A stretch of DNA of 15,700 nucleotides, taken from contig JAUXNL010000557.1 of NCBI GenBank assembly GCA_030684415.1, positions 1 to 15,700 of the forward strand, read 5' to 3'. This DNA comes from Moraxellaceae bacterium (GTDB lineage Bacteria; Pseudomonadota; Gammaproteobacteria; Pseudomonadales; Moraxellaceae). The translations under genes and the position numbers were made by a program. Of the stretch, positions 1 through 6,299 are shown piece by piece; position 1 is the stretch's first letter, and every line of letters starts with the position of its first letter. The notes beneath the pieces are model-generated. The model saw only the letters and a program-made list of their open reading frames with translations. It was not told the DNA's origin and searched no databases.

Positions 1-41
1 ATCTCGTGCTGCACGACGAGCGCGGTTACGACATCAAGTAA
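1..41 (+). CDS. 3' end of an unidentified gene (partial)
   Basis: The window opens inside a reading frame (third frame) that ends ...LVLHDERGYDIK followed by TAA at 39-41. Only about 12 residues are visible, so no family can be named. A strong rho-independent terminator starts 15 bases after the stop codon, which supports this being the true end of a plus-strand gene. It is the left neighbour of the minus-strand cassette array and is transcribed towards it, so the terminator insulates the two. Confidence 0.55.
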   Translation, partial: LVLHDERGYDIK

Positions 42-56
42 CAGCGGCTGGTAGTG

Positions 57-94
57 AAAAAGCCCCTGTACCGGTGACGGTGCGGGGGCTTTTT
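57..94 (+). terminator. Rho-independent terminator of the left-edge gene
   Basis: The arms AAAAAGCCCC (57-66) and GGGGCTTTTT (85-94) pair perfectly. The inner part also folds, with ACCG (70-73) pairing CGGT (78-81) around a GTGA loop, joined by G-C and G-U pairs. The T-run on the plus strand suits the upstream gene. The A-run on the left gives a T-run on the minus strand, so it may also stop transcripts leaving the cassette array. Confidence 0.9.
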
Positions 95-179
95 GTTGGG
101 TGTCGAGTCGGTAAGGTGGAGTCAGGTTGGAGCGGGGGTATGCTCAAAATCCAGTTTTACGATCGCAGCAGCTTGTTGG

Positions 180-668
180 TCATGCGCTAGTGGCACTAAA
201 GAAGCCAAGAGAATGTTTCCCTGACCATCTTTCTACCTGTTGGCTTGGAAATTTCATGGCCATAAGCTTTGATCTCAATGCATTAACAAATGAATCATTA
301 TTTATTGTGCTTTCAATTGGCTCTGCTGAAATTACGATTCCACTAGGCTCAATGACCAGATTAAAGACAATTGAGCCCTCAAGTTTTGGATTGCGCAGCA
401 GCGCTCGTTGATAGACGTCATTTAACGATTGGCCATAATGGTCAAGATTGCATCTGATCTGCTCCGCAGTGCGCTCGGCTTGCCCTTGAGAGTTCTTTGT
501 TATTTCTATACATAAGTTGGGGTGATGACTTTCGGATTTCTTTGGTGGAGGCACTGATAAAAGTGCCGCAGCCTCTTCATTGCTTAGAGGCTTTAATGGT
601 GGTTTTGCTATGGCAGTAGCGGATGAGAGTGCTATTGCTGTAATGATGGCTGCTTCATAAATGTTCAT
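180..668 (-). CDS. Exported AgmX/PglI (TonB-like) C-terminal domain protein, cassette-borne
   Basis: The 162-aa protein has an N-terminal hydrophobic segment (residues about 5-21) ending in AIA-K, like a signal peptidase I site, so it is probably periplasmic. After a short Pro-rich linker, residues about 70-158 resemble the AgmX/PglI or TonB C-terminal fold: YQRALLRNP, LEGSIVFNLVIEPSG, then the helix and KFPS segment. Known proteins with this domain usually have a transmembrane anchor and a long linker; here there is only a signal peptide and the domain. The ATG at 668 is fixed by an in-frame TAG three codons upstream; the only Shine-Dalgarno hint is a weak AGG. It lies downstream of attC-like site 676-763 and is AT-richer than the flanking housekeeping genes, which fits a horizontally acquired cassette. 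The cellular role is unknown. Confidence 0.6.
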   Translation of the reverse strand: MNIYEAAIITAIALSSATAIAKPPLKPLSNEEAAALLSVPPPKKSESHHPNLCIEITKNSQGQAERTAEQIRCNLDHYGQSLNDVYQRALLRNPKLEGSIVFNLVIEPSGIVISAEPIESTINNDSFVNALRSKLMAMKFPSQQVERWSGKHSLGFFSATSA

Positions 669-675
669 TTTACAT

Positions 676-763
676 GCCTAGTGCAGAGTTAACGGCGCGG
701 GCCGTTGTGCTTGGGTGTAGTGATTGATGTGGATCACGTCGCCCGCTGATCTATCGGTTAGAA
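676..763 (-). other. Integron attC recombination site (site A)
   Basis: On the minus strand the site starts with the R''-like box TTCTAAC (763-757), five bases after the stop codon of the 170-aa gene, and ends with ACTAGGC (682-676), six bases before the next ATG. The inner L boxes are CGTCGCC (737-743) and GGCGCG (694-699). They pair with one extrahelical base, the hallmark of an attC hairpin. R'' is the exact reverse complement of the cassette's own 5' end at site B (GTTAGAAG), as expected for a circular cassette. The R' box departs from the GTTRRRY consensus (ACTAGGC), so this end may be partly decayed. Confidence 0.72.
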
Positions 764-767
764 GCAG

Positions 768-1280
768 CTAGCTACAGACAACAGTGGCGCCATATGTATT
801 TTTATACAGGCATTCATATTTCACATGAATTCTTGAATCTGCCAAAAGCCTTTCTACATTGCTACGGAATTGTGACTCGGATGCAGTGTCAACGAATTCA
901 ATTAGGGTTATATGTTGGCCGGCAGCAATTGCTGAGTCAGGCTCGATCATTGCAACTATAGTCTTGGGAAATGACATACGGTAACTCTTGGCGAGGCGGG
1001 TGATGGCATCCACATTCAGATATTCGGTCTTTTCATTGCTGATGATATGAATGCTCTTAATAATGGCAGCGCCAACGCCCAAGTTTTTTATGGAAATGCT
1101 TATGTTTGTGTCGGGACTCTTGTTGAAGTCGAAATCAATGAGCGGCCTTACGGAAAGGCGATTGTGCTGACGGGCAAGAAATCCCTGCCACATTGTGGCA
1201 ATAAATGCTAAGGCAGCAATTACTACTGCTGAAATGGCGATGATGTCGGAATTGGAAAGGGATGATTCAGGTGCCGTCAT
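768..1280 (-). CDS. Membrane-anchored hypothetical protein, gene-cassette cargo
   Basis: The 170-aa protein has one N-terminal transmembrane helix (residues about 12-34). The rest is soluble and starts with LSVRPLIDFDF and ISIKNLGVGAAIIKSIHI. That layout (an anchor, then a beta-rich domain with a K/N-N-L/G-x-G-x-A-I-I-K segment) is common in uncharacterised bacterial membrane proteins, and no enzymatic motif is visible. The soluble part may face either side of the membrane. The ATG at 1280 is preceded by AGAAGG, 8 bases away. The gene is a textbook cassette: its start lies 11 bases from the R' box of attC site B and its stop 5 bases from site A, with no promoter room between. Its codon use is AT-richer than the right half of the window. 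I do not recognise a function. Confidence 0.75.
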   Translation of the reverse strand: MTAPESSLSNSDIIAISAVVIAALAFIATMWQGFLARQHNRLSVRPLIDFDFNKSPDTNISISIKNLGVGAAIIKSIHIISNEKTEYLNVDAITRLAKSYRMSFPKTIVAMIEPDSAIAAGQHITLIEFVDTASESQFRSNVERLLADSRIHVKYECLYKNTYGATVVCS

Positions 1281-1290
1281 GTAGAGTGCC

Positions 1291-1376
1291 TTCTAACGTG
1301 AAGTTCAGGCGCGCGCCACTGGCGGTTGCCAATTTGGCCGACAAGCTACCGCGTCGCCCGGGGCACAGGGTTAGGC
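1291..1376 (-). other. Integron attC recombination site (site B)
   Basis: On the minus strand the site runs from R'' GCCTAAC (1376-1370), a perfect consensus box, to R' GTTAGAA (1297-1291). The L boxes are CGTCGCC (1352-1358) and GGCGCG (1308-1313), the same pair as in site A, again with one extra base on one arm. R'' is complementary to GTTAGGC at 1703-1697, the 5' end of the 93-aa cassette. The length of 86 bp is in the normal attC range. It lies between the 93-aa and 170-aa genes. Confidence 0.82.
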
Positions 1377-1405
1377 GCGTCCAGCCGAAGCCGGACCTCA
1401 GATTG

Positions 1406-1687
1406 CTATGCAGTGAAGACCCCACTGAGCCAACTGTGGATCAGTGCCAATTCCTCCGCCTGCCCACCGGCCGGGAGATTGCCGGACTTCAGGTCGAGAT
1501 TATTCTGGCCCTGACGTATTTCCCAGAGCTGAACCCAGCTATCGCGGTGATCAGAGATAATTTCAAAGGTTCTATTTTGGCGGCCAATAATGGCTCTCCA
1601 GTTGCCAAAGAAGCCTGGATGATCTTCAAACATCAGCACCTTGAATTTGGCGCCCTCTACCGCTGAGTAAAGCGATTTTTGATCCAT
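1406..1687 (-). CDS. Small hypothetical protein of 93 aa, gene-cassette cargo
   Basis: The start is set at the ATG at 1687 because GTTAGGC (1703-1697), a perfect integron core box matching the R'' of the following site B, lies just upstream; cassette genes normally begin within a few bases of that box. The 93-aa product is soluble, with aromatic-rich segments (FEDHPGFFGNW, DSWVQLWEIR) and an acidic-to-hydrophobic C-terminal helix (AEELALIHSWLSGVF). There is no signal peptide, membrane segment or motif I can name. Small soluble proteins of unknown function are typical cassette cargo. The frame stays open upstream to a TAA at 2093-2095, so a longer 220-aa reading from GTG 2068 is possible; I think it is read-through of the flanking region. 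The Shine-Dalgarno sequence is weak. Confidence 0.55.
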   Translation of the reverse strand: MDQKSLYSAVEGAKFKVLMFEDHPGFFGNWRAIIGRQNRTFEIISDHRDSWVQLWEIRQGQNNLDLKSGNLPAGGQAEELALIHSWLSGVFTA

Positions 1688-1696
1688 GTGAAGCGA

Positions 1697-1847
1697 GCCT
1701 AACGTTAAATAGACCTCAAAAATGAGGTCTGATTTCCGTGAAAAACTGCAGCCTAATCTGGGGCCCGCCATCATGATCCTTTGATACTCAATAACTGCGC
1801 TATGGATCAGGCTGCAATTTTTGAGGTCTGACTCGAAGGGATTAGTA
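1697..1847 (-). other. Possible degenerate attC / dyad element upstream of the 93-aa gene (site C)
   Basis: The right boundary on the minus strand is a perfect core box, GTTAGGC (1703-1697). Inside are two nested inverted repeats: 1711-1723 pairs exactly with 1817-1829 (AGACCTC... / ...GAGGTCT), and 1741-1758 pairs with 1805-1822 with two mismatches, both G-U compatible. The other end has only TACTAAT (1847-1841), one base short of the RYYYAAC consensus. At about 151 bp it is long for an attC and lacks the GGCGCG/CGTCGCC boxes of sites A and B. GAGGTCTGA also occurs as a direct repeat (1724-1732 and 1823-1831), so a dispersed palindromic repeat inserted in an old attC is an alternative. Confidence 0.4.
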
Positions 1848-2095
1848 GCATGACGGACCGGGCTGATTACTCTGGTTGCAAAAGTGCCAAGCAGTCCATC
1901 CGGATGAAACATTACCGCATACGCACGGAATAAGGCTATTGGGGGCGGCACGTAACCCTGGCTGGTCTTTGGTGCATGCTCTTCGTTCTCGTCACGGGCA
2001 CGTAGATCACGCTCGATACCCATGTCGCTGGCCATGCCGGGGATTTCAACCGACGCGGCAATCGCCACAACAGGGTGGTTCTGCCGTGTCCGTTA
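1848..2095 (-). other. Open frame without recognised homology, possible gene remnant
   Basis: From the TAA at 2093-2095 the minus-strand frame is open and runs into the 93-aa gene. A GTG at 2068 would begin VAIAASVEIPGMASDMGIERD and continue with a hydrophilic stretch (RARDENEEHAPKTSQ), then YVPPPIALFRAYAVMFHPDG. The codons look like coding sequence, but the frame then passes through the dyad element at 1711-1829. It may be the 5' part of a gene cut by cassette insertion, or the N-terminal part of a 220-aa protein. No strong Shine-Dalgarno precedes the GTG. Confidence 0.3.
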
Positions 2096-2180
2096 TCGTG
2101 GCCGGGAGCCGACGGCTGAGAGCAGGGGGCATCTGCCCACGGCCACTTGGCCCTTGCGGCCAATTTCCGTGAGCGAAAAT

Positions 2181-2255
2181 GTCAGGAGTTGCCCCGGGTT
2201 CGGGTTATTGCCAAGGCCCGGGGGGGTCTTGTAGGGTACGGGCTCGATTCCTGAC
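2181..2255. other. Structured intergenic element upstream of the SCP2 gene
   Basis: The 306 bases from 2096 to 2401 hold no convincing gene. Within them GTCAGGA (2181-2187) pairs with TCCTGAC (2249-2255), and inside it CCCCGGG (2192-2198) pairs with CCCGGGG (2217-2223), giving a nested stem of about 75 nt with no T-run. If transcribed it would be a structured 5' leader about 150 nt ahead of the SCP2 start. I match it to no known riboswitch or tRNA. Confidence 0.3.
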
Positions 2256-2401
2256 CGGGGCCGGTGGCACAGGCGGTGGTTCGACGGGCTGCACTGCAGC
2301 GTCGTCAATGCCTTGCAAGTCCGCGGTCTCCACAGAGTCGAGTGTTTTGCGTCCGTTGCCCTTAGCGGCGGGCCTACCCACTTCCACTGGAGATAAAAAC
2401 A

Positions 2402-2785
2402 ATGGCCGCTTTTCTTTCTGATGACTGGTTTGCCAAAGTTGCTGAACTGACCGCTGCTGCCGGCAACCTGAATGTGCCCCCGGCACTGGCTGCCCTGGCG
2501 CTGAACGTGACCGTGAGCAAGCCTGATGGCAATGTCGATCTGTGCCTGAACGGCGGCAACTTCGAGAAGGGCCACAGTGCTGCTGCCCCGACCAAGCTGT
2601 CCATGCCGGGCGACCTGCTCCGCAAGATCTTCCTCGAAGGCGACCAAGCCGCCGGCATGCAGGGTTTCATGAGCGGCCAGATCAAGGTCGAAGGCGACAT
2701 GAGCAAGCTGATGGCCATGCAGACCGCTCGCCCGAGCGACGAGCAGAAGGCACTGATCAAGCAGATCCTCGCTGTTACCGAGTAA
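2402..2785 (+). CDS. SCP2 sterol-binding domain protein
   Basis: The 127-aa protein is a single SCP2 (sterol carrier protein 2)-type domain. The clearest mark is residues 89-99 (FMSGQIKVEGD) followed by a Met-rich helix (SKLMAMQ), the end of the lipid-binding sheet and its covering helix. Stand-alone bacterial members bind fatty acids, acyl-CoA or other lipids in a hydrophobic tunnel; the ligand here is unknown. There is no signal peptide, so it should be cytosolic. The ATG at 2402 is chosen because GGAG (2389-2392) is 9 bases upstream and the domain starts at once. It is monocistronic: a terminator follows 28 bases after the stop, and the next gene is convergent. Its job would fit the lipid-metabolism genes further right, but they are not adjacent. 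Confidence 0.88.
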   Translation: MAAFLSDDWFAKVAELTAAAGNLNVPPALAALALNVTVSKPDGNVDLCLNGGNFEKGHSAAAPTKLSMPGDLLRKIFLEGDQAAGMQGFMSGQIKVEGDMSKLMAMQTARPSDEQKALIKQILAVTE

Positions 2786-2813
2786 GTTCCGGTAGTCGCT
2801 ACTGTTTGCAGTG

Positions 2814-2839
2814 AAAAAGCCCGCTTCGGCGGGCTTTTT
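2814..2839. terminator. Bidirectional rho-independent terminator between SCP2 and VWA genes
   Basis: A perfect 11-bp stem, AAAAAGCCCGC (2814-2824) with GCGGGCTTTTT (2829-2839), closes on a stable TTCG tetraloop. A-run and T-run on opposite sides let it work for the plus-strand SCP2 gene and for the convergent minus-strand VWA gene ending at 2861. Confidence 0.95.
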
Positions 2840-2860
2840 ATTGCCTGCTTAAAAGGGCGG

Positions 2861-4252
2861 TCAGGCGCTCTTGAGCAGCCGGTCGACAATGCGCTCCAGA
2901 TCGCCAAGATTGCGGCAGCTGTGGGCGTGTGTGCAGGCCGGCAAGTAGCGCAGCATTTCGGAGTCGCCGCTGCCCCAGCGGTTGCGGGCTTCCGGGTTCA
3001 GCCAGATCACCTGTTTGGCGCGGTCGTGGAACTGGTGCAGCAGGTTGGCTTCGGCCTCGCCGTTGTTGTTGCGCGCATCGCCAAGAATGATGAGCGTGGT
3101 GCGGCGGTCGATGTCGTGGCGGGCCAGATCGTCCAGATCGCGGAAGGCCTGGCCGTAATCGGTGCTGCCAAAACCGTAATGATCCATCACCTCGTCAATC
3201 GCGGCTTCTACCGGTAGGCGCTCAAAGCTTTTTGTCACCTCGTGCAAGGTGGATGAAAACGCGAAGGCGCGCAGCTTCGGAATCACCTCTTGCAGGCTGT
3301 ACAGGAACAGCAGCAAAAAGCGGGCGTGCTGGCTGACCGAGCGGCTCACATCGCACACGGCCATCACCCGTGGCCGGTCTTTGCGGATGTGGCGCCAGCG
3401 CGGCTGCATCAGCACGCCGTCATAGGCAACGTTGTGGCGCAGCGTGGCTTTGACGTCGAGCAGGCCGCGTGCGGCGAGCTTGTCGCGGCGGCGGTGCACG
3501 GTGATCAGGCGTCTGGCCATGCGTTGCACGACGCGTTCGACATCGCGGAATTCACGCAAGGTGGCAAAGTCGACGTCGCGCATGATGGCGTCGCGGTCTT
3601 GCCGCCGTGCCAGTTGAAAATAGCGCTCTACCGTGTCGCGGATTTCACTGCGCAGGCGTTGCCGGGCCTGGCGCAGGGCTTCGGCGCGCCGCTGTGCGGA
3701 GGCCGAGCCGTCGCGGTCGAGTGCGCTGATTTCGGCTTCAAGGGCTTCGCCGCCCATGGCGTTGAGCAGGCGCCGGCCGAACAGGCCTTTCTGGGTAATC
3801 ACGCGGATGTTTTGCAGGCGCGCGGTTTCAACCGCTTGGGCGAGTGCGAGCGCGAGTGCATTGGTGTCGCCGGCCATCAGTTGCTCGCCCAGTGCCGAGG
3901 CGGCGCTGCCACCACCGGAGCTTCCGCCGCTGCCGCTACCGGCGCTGCCTTGCCCGGGCAGGGGCGGTGGGGGGCTGCCGTTTTGTTCGGTGTCGGTGTC
4001 TGAGTCAGCGGGAGCGGAGGCGGTGTTGTCGGGTGCTAGCCCGAACTGGAAGAAATTATCAAAGCAGCGCTCGAACACTTCGCGGTGCGGCAGGCTTTTG
4101 GCCAGTGTGCAAGAAAGCGCGTCATGAAAACGCTGGCGGTCGGCATAGCCCACGGTATGAACGGCATGCACTGCATCGGCCACTTCCGGTGGTGAAACCG
4201 GCAGGCCGTTGTTGCGCAGCAGTGCGGCAAATTCAGTGAGCTTGCGATCCAT
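2861..4252 (-). CDS. CoxE-type VWA domain protein
   Basis: The 463-aa protein has an alpha-helical N-terminal part (1-72), a low-complexity Pro/Gly/Ser linker (about 76-120), a second helical, Arg-rich part (121-285) and a C-terminal von Willebrand factor A domain (about 293-455). The metal-ion adhesion site is intact: D301-x-S303-x-S305 in CDVSRSVS, T364 in GSTDYG, and D392 in GDARNN. This is the CoxE (PF05762) arrangement. Such proteins pair with MoxR AAA+ ATPases as chaperone-like modules that insert metals or mature other proteins. The matching ATPase is the next gene upstream (4544-5476), about 290 bases away across a REP region. No CO dehydrogenase genes are present, so the client is unknown. 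It has no signal peptide, so is probably cytosolic. The ATG at 4252 has no clear Shine-Dalgarno. Confidence 0.88.
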   Translation of the reverse strand: MDRKLTEFAALLRNNGLPVSPPEVADAVHAVHTVGYADRQRFHDALSCTLAKSLPHREVFERCFDNFFQFGLAPDNTASAPADSDTDTEQNGSPPPPLPGQGSAGSGSGGSSGGGSAASALGEQLMAGDTNALALALAQAVETARLQNIRVITQKGLFGRRLLNAMGGEALEAEISALDRDGSASAQRRAEALRQARQRLRSEIRDTVERYFQLARRQDRDAIMRDVDFATLREFRDVERVVQRMARRLITVHRRRDKLAARGLLDVKATLRHNVAYDGVLMQPRWRHIRKDRPRVMAVCDVSRSVSQHARFLLLFLYSLQEVIPKLRAFAFSSTLHEVTKSFERLPVEAAIDEVMDHYGFGSTDYGQAFRDLDDLARHDIDRRTTLIILGDARNNNGEAEANLLHQFHDRAKQVIWLNPEARNRWGSGDSEMLRYLPACTHAHSCRNLGDLERIVDRLLKSA

Positions 4253-4333
4253 GATTCAGGGCATTTTTCCGGGTTGCATTCTCATTTGTATCAGCGCGGC
4301 CATTCCAGAAATGACCCCGCCTCTCCGGCATTT

Positions 4334-4359
4334 GTAGGTGCGGATGAGTCCGCACCTAC
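4334..4359. repeat. Short perfect palindromic repeat (hairpin)
   Basis: GTAGGTGCGGA (4334-4344) pairs with TCCGCACCTAC (4349-4359) around TGAG. It lies in the 291-base gap between the VWA and MoxR genes. There is no T-run, so it is more likely a dispersed intergenic palindrome than a terminator. Confidence 0.7.
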
Positions 4360-4403
4360 GCGGCAGTCAGTAGCGTCACCCACTCTGCAACAGCGATGTT
4401 TTT

Positions 4404-4529
4404 TGTGGGAGCGGCTTTAGCCGCGAAAAGGCGGCTATAAAACCGCTCTCTGCCTCTTCAGGTGTTCTGCACCTTCGCCCATCAGCCCATCAGCAGAGCA
4501 GTACCTTCGCGGCTGAAACCGCTCCTACA
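4404..4529. repeat. REPIN: two inverted Pseudomonas-type REP sequences
   Basis: The left unit 4404-4426 begins TGTGGGAGCGGCTTTAGCC and contains the GCGGCT-TT-AGCCGC hairpin. The right unit 4506-4529 is its inverted copy, with 21 of 24 bases matching. Both match the pattern of REP elements mobilised by RAYT (REP-associated tyrosine) transposases in pseudomonads. Between them is a short direct repeat, CATCAGC twice (about 4479-4493). The element sits between the MoxR and VWA genes and could stabilise or attenuate the mRNA. Confidence 0.82.
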
Positions 4530-4543
4530 GGTGCAGAGCCGGC

Positions 4544-5476
4544 CTACGGTTTCTTTTTCAGCAGCGTGGGCAGCTTATCGCGCACGCTGTCCACATCATC
4601 CTGATGCTTGAGCAGAACGGTGAGCGTGCGTTCTACCCAGGTGGCGTCCAGCGCTTCTACATTGAGCAAAAGCAGTGTGCGCGCCCAGTCCAGCGTTTCG
4701 CTGATGGCGGGCAGCTTGCGCAAATCCTGCTGGCGCAATGTCTGCACGAAGGCAATCAGCGGGTCGCGCAGCTTTTCTGGCAGGCCGGGCACTTGGCTGG
4801 CGAGGATGCGTCGCTCCAGTACCTGATCCGGATACGGAATGTAGAGATGCAGGCAGCGGCGCTTGAGGGCGTCCGACAGCTCACGCTGGTTGTTGCTGGT
4901 GAGCAGGACTAGCGGCCGGCGCTTGGCTTTGATGGTGCCGATTTCCGGCACCGATACCTGATAGTCCGAGAGCAGCTCCAGCAAAAAAGCTTCGAATTCC
5001 TGATCGGCTTTATCGATTTCGTCAATCAGCAGCACGGCGCCTTCTTCGGCTTCCAGCGCGGCGAGCAGTGGGCGTGGCTCCAGGAAGGCATGCGAATAGA
5101 AAATGTCGCCGAACTGATGCAGGCGTTCGACAGATTCCGACAGGCCCGTGGCGCCGCGCAAGATGTCGCCGAGCTGTTCCTTCAGCAACTGCGTGTACAG
5201 CAGTTGCTTGCCGTATTTCCATTCATACAGCGCTTTGCTTTCGTCGAGGCCTTCGTAGCACTGCAGGCGGATCAGCTCGCGGTTGAACAGGGCGCTGGCG
5301 GCTTTGGCCAGTTCGGTCTTGCCGACGCCGGGCGGGCCTTCAACGAGGATGGGTTTTTCGAGCTGCGCCGCCAGAAACAGCGTGAGCGCGATGGCGTCCG
5401 AGGCGATATAGCCTTGGGCCTCCAGGCCGTCGCGCAGAGAGTCGGCGGTGAATTGTTTGCTGGCAAAAAGACTCAT
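4544..5476 (-). CDS. MoxR-family AAA+ ATPase (CoxD-like)
   Basis: The 310-aa ATPase has Walker A GPPGVGKT (47-54), Walker B VLLIDEIDKAD (148-158), sensor 1 TSNN (193-196), an Arg-finger region LKRRC (204-208) and a sensor 2 region near ISETLDW (259-265). Length and order fit the CoxD/APE2220 branch of MoxR proteins, which work as hexamers with a VWA partner to remodel or metallate a client protein. The partner is the CoxE-type gene downstream (2861-4252). The ATG at 5476 lies 34 bases after the stop of the ABC ATPase gene, so co-transcription is possible, but the Shine-Dalgarno is poor (GGAG is about 18 bases away). Expected to be cytosolic. Confidence 0.9.
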   Translation of the reverse strand: MSLFASKQFTADSLRDGLEAQGYIASDAIALTLFLAAQLEKPILVEGPPGVGKTELAKAASALFNRELIRLQCYEGLDESKALYEWKYGKQLLYTQLLKEQLGDILRGATGLSESVERLHQFGDIFYSHAFLEPRPLLAALEAEEGAVLLIDEIDKADQEFEAFLLELLSDYQVSVPEIGTIKAKRRPLVLLTSNNQRELSDALKRRCLHLYIPYPDQVLERRILASQVPGLPEKLRDPLIAFVQTLRQQDLRKLPAISETLDWARTLLLLNVEALDATWVERTLTVLLKHQDDVDSVRDKLPTLLKKKP

Positions 5477-5510
5477 GGAAGGGGGCGGGCTCCGGATGGT
5501 GGGGCGGATG

Positions 5511-6299
5511 TCACTCGGTCATGACCCAAGGGCGACCATCGCCCGGGTGTACATGACAGGAAAACGCGACGCCAAACACGTGCTGCAGCAGCGCAGGGTC
5601 GGCGATGGCGGCAGGCTCGCCGTCGGCGAGTATGCGCCCGCCGGCCAGCGCGATCACGCGGTCGGCGCTGCGCAGGGCGAAATTGAGGTCGTGGGTGGAA
5701 AACACGACGGTGGCACCGCTGGCAGCCTCTTCCTGCAACTGCTGGCGCAGTTGCCGCTGGTGCGGCAGGTCGAGCGCCGTTTGCGGTTCGTCCAGCAGCC
5801 AAAGCCGTTCGTGGGCGTGTGGGTGCAGGCGCATTTGCAGCCAGGTGCGGGCGAGCTGCACGCGCTGGCGCTCGCCGCCCGAGAGCGCGTCGTAGGCGCG
5901 TGTGGCGAGCGTGCCCAGCTCCCAGCGGGTGAGGGCATCTCGGTACAGGGTTTCGCCGCGCAGGCCACTGCCACCATGCGGCCAGGCGGCGAGGCAGAGC
6001 AGTTCGTCTACGGGCAGATGCAGATGCTCTGGCTGCTGCTGGAGCAGGAAGGCGCGGCGGCGGGCAAGGCTGAGGGCCGGAAGGCTGCCCAAGGGCACCC
6101 CGTCCAGCTCAGCATGGCCGGTGACGGTCATGCCCGGCAGCCAGGCACTGTCGCCGGCCATGACGCGCAGCAGCGTGGATTTGCCGGCGCCGTTGGGCCC
6201 GATCAGTGCGGTGCAGCCCGCGCCGGCGCTGAGGCTGATGTCCTGCAGCACAGCCTGGCCGTCGAGGCGACAGTGCAAGTGGGTCAGGGCCAGGCTCAT
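5511..6299 (-). CDS. ABC importer ATP-binding protein, BtuD/HmuV type
   Basis: The 262-aa nucleotide-binding subunit has Walker A GPNGAGKST (34-42), Q-loop QQQ (87-89), signature LSGGERQ (139-145), Walker B LWLLDEP (166-172) and H-loop STHDLN with H203. It belongs to the iron-siderophore/heme/B12 class. The RAFLLQQQ, LQM...H and GVAFS...DGRPWVM parts recall BtuD more than FecE, but heme (HmuV) cannot be excluded. The start is the ATG at 6299, inside the permease stop (ATGA), giving translational coupling. A longer frame upstream overlaps the permease and is not used. Together with the permease it forms the core of an inner-membrane importer; no substrate-binding protein or TonB receptor gene is in the window. 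Confidence 0.88.
   Translation of the reverse strand: MSLALTHLHCRLDGQAVLQDISLSAGAGCTALIGPNGAGKSTLLRVMAGDSAWLPGMTVTGHAELDGVPLGSLPALSLARRRAFLLQQQPEHLHLPVDELLCLAAWPHGGSGLRGETLYRDALTRWELGTLATRAYDALSGGERQRVQLARTWLQMRLHPHAHERLWLLDEPQTALDLPHQRQLRQQLQEEAASGATVVFSTHDLNFALRSADRVIALAGGRILADGEPAAIADPALLQHVFGVAFSCHVHPGDGRPWVMTE

Noticed and set aside
100..180. A terminal attC site after the 162-aa gene
   Set aside because: CCAAC near 178 and a TGACTCCAC-like segment resemble attC parts, but the boxes are not complementary and R'' does not match the cassette start.
1406..2068. One 220-aa protein from GTG 2068
   Set aside because: A perfect GTTAGGC core box at 1697-1703 and a long dyad lie inside it, which fits a cassette start at ATG 1687 better. 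Kept only as a low-confidence alternative.
2040..2100. A fourth attC site
   Set aside because: There is an imperfect hairpin (AC-GAC-CGGCA arms), but R and L boxes are not spaced as in an attC and no consensus core is present.
2185..2270. A tRNA fragment (GGCTCGATTCC resembles a T-loop)
   Set aside because: No acceptor stem, anticodon arm or CCA end can be fitted around it.
3290..4003. Long plus-strand open frame of 237 aa
   Set aside because: It is the antisense of the CoxE-type gene in GC-rich DNA, and its composition shows no family.
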